Below are positions 42,058 to 50,770 of a stretch of DNA of 64,000 bases, one piece after another. This DNA comes from Actinomycetota bacterium. GTDB taxonomy: Bacteria > Actinomycetota > Aquicultoria > Subteraquimicrobiales > UBA9087. The number at the start of each line of letters is the position of its first letter. Within the stretch, counting starts at the first letter, position 1. The stretch is from assembly GCA_030019215.1 (NCBI GenBank), contig JASEEZ010000005.1, forward strand, positions 1 to 64,000, read 5' to 3'. The notes below the pieces were generated by a model. That model did no database searches and had not been told where the DNA came from. It saw only the letters and a program-made list of their open reading frames with translations. The position numbers and the translations under genes were made by a program.

Positions 42058-42665
42058 TCAACATAAACCTGCTTCCCCCGGAAGTTCGCGAGAAGAGAAA
42101 GGCTGAGAAGGTATTCTTCTATACGATCGTTGGAGTAGTGACACTGGTGATCATCCTGGGCGGTGTTTATGGTTATTATTCCTGGCTAGTGGGCCTGGAG
42201 GAGCGACAGCTGGCCAGTATCCAAGCGGAGACCCAGAAGTTCAGCGAGGCGGTAAAGGAGTATGAAATATACGAGAAGAAAAAGGCCGAGTTTCAGGCGA
42301 GAAAGGAAATTGTGGACAAGGCCATGGCCGGCGAGGTGCCCTGGCATAAGATTTTGAACGGAATCAGCATGGTCATTCCCAGCGATGTCTGGTTGACCTC
42401 CTTCAGCGGTAGTGAGGGTGGGTTGAATCTGGCCGGTTTTGCCGTAGATTATGCCTTCGACGAACCCGATTTCGGACACAAGCCGGTTGCCAAATGGATG
42501 GTGCGTTTGGGAGAGGTGAAGGGGATCGTCGACATTTGGCTTACCAGCTCTTCTAAGGGTGACGTTGAAGGGCAGCCGGCGATACAGTTTGGGACAACCA
42601 CCAAGTTAAGTGTTGAGGAGATTGCCCCTGCAACTGCCCCGCCGGCAAAGACTACAGGGGAGTAA
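42054..42665 (+). CDS. pilN: Type IV pilus assembly protein PilN
   Basis: A 203-residue bitopic protein. The cytosolic N-terminus ININLLPPEVREKRK is the PilM-binding INLLP motif of PilN, followed by one membrane helix (about 22-45), a coiled coil and a ferredoxin-like periplasmic-type domain (VWLTSFSGSEGGLNLAGFAV). Translationally coupled to pilM. Confidence 0.92.
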   Translation: MININLLPPEVREKRKAEKVFFYTIVGVVTLVIILGGVYGYYSWLVGLEERQLASIQAETQKFSEAVKEYEIYEKKKAEFQARKEIVDKAMAGEVPWHKILNGISMVIPSDVWLTSFSGSEGGLNLAGFAVDYAFDEPDFGHKPVAKWMVRLGEVKGIVDIWLTSSSKGDVEGQPAIQFGTTTKLSVEEIAPATAPPAKTTGE

Positions 42666-42672
42666 AGGACGA

Positions 42673-43293
42673 ATGGATCTAAAGAATCTCACTTTTAAGC
42701 AGCGTATCATGCTCGTAGCTGGGGTCGCATTGCTCCTTATGGTCCTTTTTGGGGTTTTTGTTCTGCGGCCGAAGATCAGCCAAGTGGGCCAACTTCGAGC
42801 TCAGCAACGGGAAGAGGAAAAGAAGCTGGAGGCGGCGAAGCTCAATTTGACTCGTCTTCAGGCCATTAAGGCAGAGGCGGTGAAGATCGAGAAGGAGTGG
42901 CTAAAGCTCAACCAGAGGTTTCCCGAGGATCCAGATCTTCCCTCCCTTTTGATAACTCTGCAGGATGCGGCGAATGAGGCTGGAATCGATTTCATCTCCA
43001 TCTCTCCCGGGGAGCTGGCTCCGCAAGAGGGTTATTCGGAATTGTCGCTGAGTATATCGATCTCCGGGACATTCTTTGATGTAGTCGATCTTCTGTATCG
43101 GCTGGAGGGTCTCAGCCGCGAGGTGAGGGTGGATAGTGTCGATATCGGTGTCTCGGACTATCCCGAGCTGTCCGCATCCATAACCACCAGGGCGTTTACC
43201 ATGAGTGGGGCAGCACAGCCAGCTCAAGGTCAACCTCCGGCCGAGGGTGGGGGAACCGGGGCGGGAGGAGCCGAGACTCCGCCCGGTACATAG
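42673..43293 (+). CDS. pilO: Type IV pilus assembly protein PilO
   Basis: A 206-residue bitopic protein: short cytosolic part, one helix (about 13-33), a coiled coil, then the PilO domain with LLITLQDAANEAGIDFISIS and LSISISGTFFDVVDLLYRLE, and a Pro/Gly-rich tail. I chose the ATG at 42673, 7 bases after the pilN stop. It forms the alignment complex with PilN. Confidence 0.9.
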   Translation: MDLKNLTFKQRIMLVAGVALLLMVLFGVFVLRPKISQVGQLRAQQREEEKKLEAAKLNLTRLQAIKAEAVKIEKEWLKLNQRFPEDPDLPSLLITLQDAANEAGIDFISISPGELAPQEGYSELSLSISISGTFFDVVDLLYRLEGLSREVRVDSVDIGVSDYPELSASITTRAFTMSGAAQPAQGQPPAEGGGTGAGGAETPPGT

Positions 43294-43301
43294 GAGGCAA
43301 G

Positions 43302-43856
43302 ATGGCAATAGAAGTAAAAAATATCTCTGTGGCTAAGATCAAGGAGTTTTTGGAAACGCCAAAGGGCAAGAGAGTTACCTTGATTGTTGTAGCAACCCTG
43401 GTGGTGTTCGTGCTCGGCATGGGGTTTTTGTTCTTTTTCCTTTTGGGTAAGGCCCCGCAGGTTCCCGAGAGAGCGGTTCAGCCACCTCTCAAAGCTGAAG
43501 AAACTGCTCCCGCGGAGGCGGTGGAGACGACGGCTCCCGCGCCGGCTGAGGGTTATGAGATATACGAGTACAAGGATCCTTTTAAACCCTTAATCACTGC
43601 ACCAACCACGGAGACCATTGCCGAACCGACCACTCCCACCGCCGGCCCTGTTCCCCTTGCGCTGGACGATATCTTCGTGGAAGATGGCGTAACGTATGCC
43701 TCTATCAGGTATGGGGATGCGGTCTATAAGGTCACGGAGGGCGATAGGGTGGATGAATCCCCTTATCAGGTGCTCTCCATCGGCACGGACAGTGTTGTCC
43801 TTTTATACGGAGATGATAGAATTACACTTAGGCTTGGTGAGGAGATATTGAAGTAG
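43302..43856 (+). CDS. PilP-like pilus accessory protein
   Basis: A 184-residue protein with one membrane helix (about 25-48), a Pro/Ala/Thr/Glu-rich linker and a C-terminal beta domain that starts after EYKDPFKPLI and ends LLYGDDRITLRLGEEIL. In position and layout it corresponds to PilP, which normally contacts the PilQ secretin. No secretin follows; a terminator and aroC do. The anchoring is a membrane helix rather than a lipobox. Confidence 0.7.
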   Translation: MAIEVKNISVAKIKEFLETPKGKRVTLIVVATLVVFVLGMGFLFFFLLGKAPQVPERAVQPPLKAEETAPAEAVETTAPAPAEGYEIYEYKDPFKPLITAPTTETIAEPTTPTAGPVPLALDDIFVEDGVTYASIRYGDAVYKVTEGDRVDESPYQVLSIGTDSVVLLYGDDRITLRLGEEILK

Positions 43857-43881
43857 GTTCAACTTCCAAGGCTTGGCAGAT

Positions 43882-43917
43882 GAAACGGCACTCCTCACGG
43901 GTGCCGTTTCTTTATTG
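43882..43917 (+). terminator. Intrinsic terminator at the end of the pilMNOP operon
   Basis: Perfect arms GAAACGGCAC and GTGCCGTTTC around a 9-base loop, followed by TTTATTGTT. It closes the pilus region just before aroC. Confidence 0.88.
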
Positions 43918-43930
43918 TTGGGAGGCGAAG

Positions 43931-45082
43931 ATGCTTAGATTTTTAACGGCGGGAGAGTCCCACGGACCAGCGTTGGTGATCATTGTGGAGGGGCTGCCCT
44001 GCGGGGTCGAGGTTTCCAAAAATTCGATCGATTCGGAGCTGGCCAGGCGTCAGCTTGGAGTGGGACGGGGCGAACGGATGAAGATAGAGAAAGACAGCGT
44101 GGAAATCCTAAGCGGGGTGCGCTTTGGAAAGTCGCTCGGCAGCCCGATAGCCATGTTGATCAGGAACAGGGATTGGGTGAACTGGTCTGAAGTGCTGGCT
44201 CTCGAGGGTACTCAAGAGGTTGAGGCCATAACTCAACCGAGGCCTGGACATGCTGATCTGGTAGGAGCTTTTAAGACTGGCCAAAAGGACATTCGTAATA
44301 TCCTGGAGCGCGCCAGTGCACGGGAGACGGCCGCCCGAGTGGCCGTCGGAGCGTTGGCTAAAGCTCTCTTATCCGAGCTTGATATCTTCATTTTGAGTCA
44401 TGTCATCCGGATTGGCACTTGCGAGGTGAGCATTACTTTCACTCCGAAGCCTGAGGATCTAAAAAAGATAGATACCTCGCTGGTCAGGTGCATCGATGAA
44501 AAGACCAGCGATGCAATGGTGAAGGAGATAAGAAAAGCGGTCGATGATAAGGATTCCCTTGGGGGAGTTTTTGAGGTTCTGGCTTACGGGGTTCCCCCGG
44601 GTTTGGGGAGTTATATCTCCTGGGATGGGAGACTGGATGGGCGCATAGCCAGGGCCATGATGAGCATCCCGGCGATAAAGGGTGTGGAAATAGGCAGCGG
44701 TTTTGAGTTGGCTGGGATGAGGGGGTCGGCTTCTCACGATGAGATATTTTACACACAACTGAAAGGATTTCATCGGGAGACGAATAGGGCCGGTGGTATC
44801 GAGGGCGGTATGAGCAATGGGGAGACGATAGTGGTTCGGGCCGCGATGAAACCAATTCCAACTGTAGGGAAGCCCCTGAGGACCGTTGATATTGTTACCA
44901 AAGAGCAGGTCTTTGCTTTTAAGGAGCGCGCGGACGTGTGCGCTGTCCCCAGCGCGGCGGTAGTGGGAGAGTCCATGCTGGCTATCGAGATAGCCTCCGC
45001 TGTGCTGGAGAAGTTTGGTGGAGACAGTCTAGATGAGCTCAGACGTAACTACCAAGGCTACATCGAAACCTTGAAGGGGTGA
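43931..45082 (+). CDS. aroC: Chorismate synthase AroC
   Basis: A 383-residue FMN-dependent enzyme making chorismate, the last step of the shikimate pathway. It begins LRFLTAGESHGPAL and carries RPGHADLVG, the ERASARETAARVAVGALAK signature and GGIEGGMSNGE. I chose the ATG at 43931 because it gives the conserved start and follows GGAGGCGAAG; an open frame reaches back into the terminator hairpin and is not coding. It heads the aroC-aroK-aroB group. Confidence 0.96.
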   Translation: MLRFLTAGESHGPALVIIVEGLPCGVEVSKNSIDSELARRQLGVGRGERMKIEKDSVEILSGVRFGKSLGSPIAMLIRNRDWVNWSEVLALEGTQEVEAITQPRPGHADLVGAFKTGQKDIRNILERASARETAARVAVGALAKALLSELDIFILSHVIRIGTCEVSITFTPKPEDLKKIDTSLVRCIDEKTSDAMVKEIRKAVDDKDSLGGVFEVLAYGVPPGLGSYISWDGRLDGRIARAMMSIPAIKGVEIGSGFELAGMRGSASHDEIFYTQLKGFHRETNRAGGIEGGMSNGETIVVRAAMKPIPTVGKPLRTVDIVTKEQVFAFKERADVCAVPSAAVVGESMLAIEIASAVLEKFGGDSLDELRRNYQGYIETLKG

Positions 45083-45090
45083 TAAATTAC

Positions 45091-45393
45091 ATTGTTAACA
45101 AGTCAGGTCAACATTCTGGTCTTTATACAAACAAAGGTCGATGGGATTATCTGGGGCTATATAGCTCGGCCATATGCCACGAAGACACCCCGAAAACCCC
45201 GACGAGTCGGGGAACGGGGCAGGCGCGGCCGTTTACCCCGTGGCGAGTGAAGCGAGCTTTGCGGGGCCGCTCGGGTCTCGCCCCGCACTAGGGGTTCTTT
45301 GATGATTCATGGGTTTCGTTAGCGGAGCTCCGACACGGTCTTCTTAGGCAAATAGGCCTCGCCCCTGTATAGAGGTGCCAACTTAACTTGCTT
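45091..45393. repeat. Palindromic interspersed element, family B copy 3
   Basis: Left arm TTGTTAACAAGTCAGGTCAA pairs with a right arm around CCAACTTAACTTGCTT. Inner stem TGCCAC-GAAGAC (near 45177) faces GTCTTCTTAGGCA (near 45340). The core CGCTCGGGTCTCGCCCC and GAGCTCCGACACGGTCTTCT match copies 1 and 2. The middle holds an additional CCCCGA-CGAG-TCGGGG hairpin. It fills the aroC-aroK gap; no ORF. Confidence 0.7.
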
Positions 45394-45432
45394 CTAGGCC
45401 ACGATGATATTTTTGCAGAAGGGTGAATGGGT

Positions 45433-45957
45433 ATGCGAAATGTTGTGCTCATAGGTTTCATGGGTTCGGGTAAGAGTAGCGTGGGGCGGAAACTGGCTGG
45501 GGAACTGGGCCTAAGATTTGTGGATACCGACTCCCTCATCGAAGAGAGAACGCACGAGCGAATTGAGGAGATTTTTCGAGATCAAGGCGAGGAGGTTTTT
45601 CGCGCCCTTGAAGCTCAAACGGTGGCTGAGGTTTCTGGCCAAACCGGCCAGGTGATTGCCTGTGGTGGGGGGGCGGTTTTAAGTCCCAGAAATGTTGAAG
45701 CACTCAAGAGAAAGGGATTCCTGGTCTACCTCAAGGCTTCTATACCTGTCATTTACGAACGGGTCAAGGAATCTATGGAAAGGCCTCTCCTCAACGTTTC
45801 AGAGCCAAAGGCTGAAATTGAAAGGCTTTTGGCTTTGAGGGAACGTATCTATGAACGGGTTTCCGATCTCATTGTGGACACCACCGATCGCTCCATCGAG
45901 GAGATTGTGGATGAGATTAAGCGGAGACTAAAGGAGATGAAATGGGAGAGCGAGTAG
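45433..45957 (+). CDS. aroK: Shikimate kinase AroK
   Basis: A 174-residue P-loop kinase that phosphorylates shikimate. Walker A GFMGSGKSSVG, the substrate Asp in FVDTDSLIEERT, the GGGAV loop in ACGGGAVLSPRN, and a lid with ERPLL. I chose the ATG at 45433 (GGGTGA 6 bases upstream) over the ATG at 45427, which touches the SD. It overlaps aroB by 16 bases. Confidence 0.95.
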   Translation: MRNVVLIGFMGSGKSSVGRKLAGELGLRFVDTDSLIEERTHERIEEIFRDQGEEVFRALEAQTVAEVSGQTGQVIACGGGAVLSPRNVEALKRKGFLVYLKASIPVIYERVKESMERPLLNVSEPKAEIERLLALRERIYERVSDLIVDTTDRSIEEIVDEIKRRLKEMKWESE

Positions 45958-47030
45958 TGGAAGTAGCTCTGGGGGCCAGGGGGTACAAGATCTATATTGG
46001 TTGGGGGAATCTGTCCTCTCTTGGAGAAAAGCTCAGGTCGGTGGTTGTTTCCAATAAGGCGGCTGTGATCAGTCATCCGATAGTTGCTGATCTATACGGA
46101 GAGAAGGTTGTCGGGGGTCTGCGGGAAGCTGGTTTTGAGACTCACCTGCTGAACGTCCCCGATGGCGAGGAATACAAGTCGTTAGAGGTGGCTTCGAATC
46201 TTTACGGCAAATTGGCAGAGTTGGAGTTCCATCGCTCCGATTGCATGATTGCTCTGGGAGGAGGGGTGGTGGGTGATCTGGCTGGTTTTGTGGCAGCCAC
46301 CTATATGCGGGGAGTACCTTTTATCCAGGTTCCCACCACTTTATTGGGGCAGGTCGACAGCGGTATTGGGGGAAAGGTTGCCGTTGATCACCCCAGGGCG
46401 AAGAATCTGATAGGCTGTTTTTATCAGCCGAGGTTTGTTCTTAGCGACGTGAGTACGTTGAAATCTCTACCTGAACCTGAGGTTAAGAGTGGTCTGGCCG
46501 AGGTTATAAAATATGGTTTCCTAGAGGGGGAAAGGCTTCTATCCTTTTTGGAGGCCGATCTGGATTCTCTTCTCGGAATCGAGAGAGATGTTTTAGTCAA
46601 GGTGGTGGCCGAGTGTTGCCGGATGAAGGCTGCTATTGTGGAAGAGGATGAGAGGGATCTCAGTGGCAGGAGAGCGATTCTGAATTACGGACACACCGTC
46701 GGTCATGCTCTCGAGGCGACAACTGGTTACACGAGTATCTCACATGGGGAAGCCGTGGCCATTGGTATGGTTTGTGCCGCGCGGATTGCTCGAAGGCTTG
46801 GCCTCATCGATGAAGCTCTGGTCGAGCGGCATGTTGTCTTGCTGGGCAGAGTGGGTCTCCCCACAAAATTGCCGATATCTGACATTGATTCCATTCAGGA
46901 ACGGATACTCCTGGATAAAAAGAGTCAGGGTGAAGCGAATATTTTCGTCTTGTTGAAGGGCCTGGGCAAGCCCGCCTTGGTTGAAGTTTCCCCCCAGGTG
47001 GTTCGCGAAGCTCTGGAGGAGTGTTCTTAG
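45942..47030 (+). CDS. aroB: 3-dehydroquinate synthase AroB
   Basis: A 362-residue NAD- and metal-dependent enzyme that converts DAHP to 3-dehydroquinate. Visible: VPDGEEYKSLE, the NAD loop ALGGGVVGDLAGFVAATYMRG, the QVPTTLLGQVDSGIGGK segment and the metal site in LNYGHTVGHALE with a following His in SHGEAVAIGM. Length normal. The start lies inside aroK, so the two are translated together. Confidence 0.96.
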   Translation: MGERVVEVALGARGYKIYIGWGNLSSLGEKLRSVVVSNKAAVISHPIVADLYGEKVVGGLREAGFETHLLNVPDGEEYKSLEVASNLYGKLAELEFHRSDCMIALGGGVVGDLAGFVAATYMRGVPFIQVPTTLLGQVDSGIGGKVAVDHPRAKNLIGCFYQPRFVLSDVSTLKSLPEPEVKSGLAEVIKYGFLEGERLLSFLEADLDSLLGIERDVLVKVVAECCRMKAAIVEEDERDLSGRRAILNYGHTVGHALEATTGYTSISHGEAVAIGMVCAARIARRLGLIDEALVERHVVLLGRVGLPTKLPISDIDSIQERILLDKKSQGEANIFVLLKGLGKPALVEVSPQVVREALEECS

Positions 47031-47045
47031 AAAGGTTCTGATGGG

Positions 47046-49073
47046 GTGGGAAGAATCGGCACAAAGAGACTCGATGGGCTGGTGAAATACGGCTTAATTA
47101 TTTTTTTTCTGTGTCTGGCTCTTCCCTGGGAAACCTTTCCCCATCCCTTATCGCTCCTTTCTTCTTTGGACACCGGGGCGGGTGTTTTTTTTGAGACTAG
47201 AGTCTTTTTTTGGATCGGGCTGATCTTTCTCACGCTGATTTGGTTTTTGAGATCTTACCAGCAGGGTTCCCTCACTCTTAAGCGGACGGATCTCGATTTT
47301 CCTTTCCTCCTCTTTCTCCTTGTGGCTCTCCTTTCCCTTCTGAAGTCGGTTAATCTCCACGCGAGTCTGGACTTTTTTCTGGTCGTTTTGGGCTATTTTT
47401 TCTTCTACTGGTTGGTGGTCAACCATTTTGAGACCTCCCGAGATATCGATTTTTTTGTCGTGGCGCTACTCATTGCCGGGGGCCTTCTTGCTCTTTATGG
47501 AATCCATCAATATCTAGCTGGATTTAAGATGCTCGTTGAGTACGCCAGGGAGAGACAGATATTGATGGATACCCCAAACCGAGTTTTTGCCATTTTTATA
47601 AGCCCGAATCATCTTGCTTGCTTTTTAATCATGCTCATTCCCGTCTCTTTCACCCTTCTAGTAGATGCCGAACCAGGTTTGAGAAGAATTTTTCTGCTCG
47701 TGGTCAGTGTGGTCATGATCACCTGCTTATTTTTCACCTATTCACGAGGGGGCTGGCTCTGCTTTTTCTTGGTGGCTGTGGTGATGGCCTTTGGCATTTC
47801 TAAGGAGCAAAGATATCGAGCATTCTTGAGTCTTCTCGTAGTTGTCGTTTTGGTCATCCTGACCTCCTTGGTCATCGCCAGGTTGGCTGGGGGGTACTCC
47901 CCTGAGACCGCTTTTTATGGGGGTTTGGCTCCGAAAGCTGGAGCTGAAAGTGCTCTGGGACGTTTTTATCTCTGGCGAGGAACACTGGGACTGATAAAGG
48001 ACTTTCCTATCACCGGAAGTGGTATCGGCACTTTTGCCTCGATCTATCCGAGATATCAATATGGCGGGATCTATTCTAAGCATGCTCACGATGTCTACCT
48101 TGAGGTCTTTGCGGAGACGGGCATCCTTGGGATATCCACCCTGCTTACTGCCTTTTTTCTACTGGCGAGAAGAGAGTTTCTTCTCTGGCGGAGATTGAAG
48201 GAGAACCGCTCGCGGGGGCTGGCCTTGGCCTTTTTACTTGGAACGTCTGGGTTCTTGGTCCACAGCATCATCGACTTTCACTGGCAGGTTCCCCTCCTCG
48301 GTTTGACCTTCTTGGTTCTCGCTGCTTTGAGCTTTTGCCTCGGGGAAGTGGAGGGGGCTGGTCCTCTACCGCGCCGAAAGGTACCCATTTCTGGTTTTGG
48401 GTTTTTTGTTGCTCTTGTCCTTGGTCTGTTTTTGCTCGGGGTCATTCTTGTCTCGTACCGTGCTCATCGTTTTGGTGAGAGAGGAAAGTCTTTATTGAAA
48501 GAGGGGCGATTTAAGGAAGCGGTGCAAGTTTTGGAGAGGGCGGTGGTCCTGGACCCACTCTTTGCTCCTTATCAAAGTCGCCTTGCCGAGGCCTATTTCG
48601 AGAAGACACGGCGAGGGGAAGGGATACCCACGCTTTCCAGGGCAATCTATCGGGAAGAGAGAGCGGTTGCTCTGGAACCTTATAGTTCTGCCTACTATGC
48701 CAAGCTTGGATTCTACTACTGGGCTGTGGGACGTCTAAGGGAGGCGGAGAAGGCCTTTATGGAGGCGAGGGATCTGTATCCAAACGATCCCTACTTTCCA
48801 GTCCTGCTGGGCGAGTTTTATTTCTCTCAAGGACGCCACCAGTCGGCGATAACCGAGTTCAGCCGGGCCATTGATTTGAAGAAGCATTACACCCTATGGT
48901 ATCCCGAGAGGGGTCTTAAGAACATAGCCAGGGCCCATTATGATCTGGGCCTACTTCATCAAGAAATTGGCAATTTAAAGCAGGCTGCGGTAGAATTTAG
49001 AGAAGTACTTGAGCTTGAACCCCGAAATGAGGAAGCGAGAAAGAGGCTCGCAGAGATCGAGGAGGATTTGTGA
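47046..49073 (+). CDS. O-antigen ligase/polymerase family protein with TPR tail
   Basis: A 675-residue membrane protein with about 11-12 helices over residues 12-475, including a Wzy_C-type (O-antigen ligase) core with FTYSRGGWLCFFLVAVVM and the catalytic-loop region GSGIGTFASIYPRYQYGGIYSKHAHDVYLEV, then three to four TPR-like repeats (about 480-670; EAVQVLERAVVLDPLFAPYQ, QAAVEFREVLELEPRNEEA). Such proteins transfer or polymerise glycans outside the membrane. In a monoderm it may act on cell-wall polysaccharide or on pilin glycosylation. It shares one base with aroQ. Confidence 0.82.
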   Translation: MGRIGTKRLDGLVKYGLIIFFLCLALPWETFPHPLSLLSSLDTGAGVFFETRVFFWIGLIFLTLIWFLRSYQQGSLTLKRTDLDFPFLLFLLVALLSLLKSVNLHASLDFFLVVLGYFFFYWLVVNHFETSRDIDFFVVALLIAGGLLALYGIHQYLAGFKMLVEYARERQILMDTPNRVFAIFISPNHLACFLIMLIPVSFTLLVDAEPGLRRIFLLVVSVVMITCLFFTYSRGGWLCFFLVAVVMAFGISKEQRYRAFLSLLVVVVLVILTSLVIARLAGGYSPETAFYGGLAPKAGAESALGRFYLWRGTLGLIKDFPITGSGIGTFASIYPRYQYGGIYSKHAHDVYLEVFAETGILGISTLLTAFFLLARREFLLWRRLKENRSRGLALAFLLGTSGFLVHSIIDFHWQVPLLGLTFLVLAALSFCLGEVEGAGPLPRRKVPISGFGFFVALVLGLFLLGVILVSYRAHRFGERGKSLLKEGRFKEAVQVLERAVVLDPLFAPYQSRLAEAYFEKTRRGEGIPTLSRAIYREERAVALEPYSSAYYAKLGFYYWAVGRLREAEKAFMEARDLYPNDPYFPVLLGEFYFSQGRHQSAITEFSRAIDLKKHYTLWYPERGLKNIARAHYDLGLLHQEIGNLKQAAVEFREVLELEPRNEEARKRLAEIEEDL

Positions 49074-49510
49074 TGGGTAAGGTTCTGGTCATCCACGGGC
49101 CAAATTTAAATCTGCTGGGAATGAGAGAGGTCGAAATTTATGGCACCACCACTCTCGATGAGATAAACGAGAACCTGCGGAATCGGGCTTCGGCTGTGGG
49201 AATTGAGTTGGAGACATTTCAGTCTAATCATGAGGGGGAAATCGTGGAGAAGATTCAAGGAGCAGCCGGGGATGTCGATTACATTATCATCAACCCGGCA
49301 GCGTTCACCCATTACAGCATCGCCATTCGGGATGCTATTGCCTCTGCTGGTGTTCCCACTATTGAGATCCACCTTTCGAATATCTATGCTCGAGAGGAGT
49401 TTCGCCAGGAGTCGGTGACCGCTCCTGTGACCATAGGTCAGATTCAGGGATTCGGCCCCGATGGTTACTATCTTTCTTTGGAAGCTGCCATCCGCAGGTT
49501 GAAGAGGTGA
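49073..49510 (+). CDS. aroQ: 3-dehydroquinate dehydratase, type II
   Basis: A 145-residue dodecameric type II dehydratase. It has VLVIHGPNLNLLGMRE at the start, the active-site Tyr in EIYGTTTLDEI, FQSNHEGEIVEKIQ, the INPAAFTHYSIAIRDA segment and IEIHLSNIYAREEFRQES. I chose the ATG at 49073 (TGATG with the upstream stop; GGAGG about 7 bases away). It heads the conserved aroQ-pepP-efp order of Gram-positive bacteria. Confidence 0.95.
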   Translation: MGKVLVIHGPNLNLLGMREVEIYGTTTLDEINENLRNRASAVGIELETFQSNHEGEIVEKIQGAAGDVDYIIINPAAFTHYSIAIRDAIASAGVPTIEIHLSNIYAREEFRQESVTAPVTIGQIQGFGPDGYYLSLEAAIRRLKR

Positions 49511-49551
49511 ATAAGAGCCCATAAAAGTGCCCAATACAGGATTTATTTTAG

Positions 49552-49585
49552 AGAAGGAAGAGTGCCTCGCGGCACTCTTCCTTTC
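49552..49585 (+). terminator. Terminator-like hairpin after aroQ
   Basis: Arms AAGGAAGAGTGCC and GGCACTCTTCCTT with a TCGC loop, followed by TTC rather than a long T run, so termination may be only moderate. Confidence 0.7.
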
Positions 49586-49605
49586 AGGAGAACTCCAAAC
49601 CAGCT

Positions 49606-49645
49606 GGGTTAACCAATGGCGGTAAACTGAACTTGTTAACAACGC
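49606..49645. repeat. Relic of a family B element end
   Basis: GTTAACCAATGG and TAAACTGAACTTGTTAACAA resemble the right arm of the family B element (TAAACTTGACTTGTTAATGG at 6752-6771). No matching left arm or core is found here. Confidence 0.4.
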
Positions 49646-49699
49646 CCGCATAATTAACAAACGCTTTTGTTGTTCAAGGCGAGAAGTAAGGAGGAGTTG

Positions 49700-50770
49700 T
49701 TGGGAAAGTCGCGCTTGGAGAAATTGCGGGAATGTTTAGCCGAATACCAGGTTGATGTAATGCTTACCTCCAAACCCGAGAATATCCGCTACTTGAGTGG
49801 TTTTACCGGCTCGAGCGGGGTATTGATCGTGAGCTCTCGGGAGGCTTTTCTTTTAACTGATTTCCGCTACGCCGAGCAGGCTCGGAGTGAGGCGCCTCAA
49901 TGCAATATTTGTGTGCGAAGGAATTCCGACTCAGATGAACTCGTTGCTGTGCTTCGTGATATTGGCCCTAGAACGGTCGGGTTTGAATCTCATTTTGTCA
50001 CCGTTAAGGACTATGATGAACTGGCCAAAAAAATTAGTGGTATAACACTGAGGCCTCTTGCCCAAGTTGTGGAGCGTTTGCGGGCGATCAAAGAGGAAGG
50101 GGAAGTGACTTGCATTGCCGCAGCGGCTCGAATAGGAGACGCTGCTTTTTCCCACATTTTGCCCTTTATCAAGCCGGGTGTGACTGAGAAAGAATTGGCC
50201 CTGGAGCTAGAATTTTTCATGATCAAAAATGGAGCGGAGAAGGCCGGTTTTGATATAATTGTTGCGTTTGGTGCTCGCTCCTCCATGCCTCATGCGCGGA
50301 CCAGCGAGAAAAAACTTTATCTTGGCGAGTTCATCAAGATGGATTTTGGGGCAGTTTATAAAGGCTATCACGCTGATATGACCCGGACGGTAATTTTGGG
50401 AAGGGCTACGGAGAGACAGCGGGAAATTTATCGGTTGGTTTGCGAAGCCCAAGAGTTAGCGCTTAACAAGATTTCTGCTGGTCAGGCTGGCAAGGAGGCG
50501 GATGAAATCGCTCGGTCTTGCGTCCGGAAGGCTGGTTATGGTGAGAATTTTGGACATAACCTGGGTCATGGGTTGGGGCTGGAGATTCATGAGATTCCCG
50601 TGCTTGGACCCAAAAGCGAGGATTTGCTGAAGGCGGGGATGACCTTTACGGTGGAGCCCGGCATTTACATCCCCGGTTTCGGGGGAGTGAGGGTCGAGGA
50701 TTCTGTTGTATTGAGGAAAGATGGCGTGAAGGTTTTGACCGGATCAACCAAAGAGCTTTTGGAACTCTGA
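49700..50770 (+). CDS. pepP: Xaa-Pro aminopeptidase (M24B)
   Basis: A 356-residue cytosolic metallopeptidase of the pita-bread fold. N-terminal creatinase-like domain (about 1-130), then the dinuclear metal ligands: Asp in KMDFGAVYKGYHADMTRTV (two Asp), His in NLGHGLGLEIHEIP, Glu in FTVEPGIYIPGFGGVRVED (two Glu). I chose the TTG at 49700 because AAGGAGG is 5 bases upstream; the TTG at 49697 and upstream TTGs are alternatives. It follows aroQ and precedes efp, as in Bacillus. Confidence 0.92.
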   Translation: MGKSRLEKLRECLAEYQVDVMLTSKPENIRYLSGFTGSSGVLIVSSREAFLLTDFRYAEQARSEAPQCNICVRRNSDSDELVAVLRDIGPRTVGFESHFVTVKDYDELAKKISGITLRPLAQVVERLRAIKEEGEVTCIAAAARIGDAAFSHILPFIKPGVTEKELALELEFFMIKNGAEKAGFDIIVAFGARSSMPHARTSEKKLYLGEFIKMDFGAVYKGYHADMTRTVILGRATERQREIYRLVCEAQELALNKISAGQAGKEADEIARSCVRKAGYGENFGHNLGHGLGLEIHEIPVLGPKSEDLLKAGMTFTVEPGIYIPGFGGVRVEDSVVLRKDGVKVLTGSTKELLEL

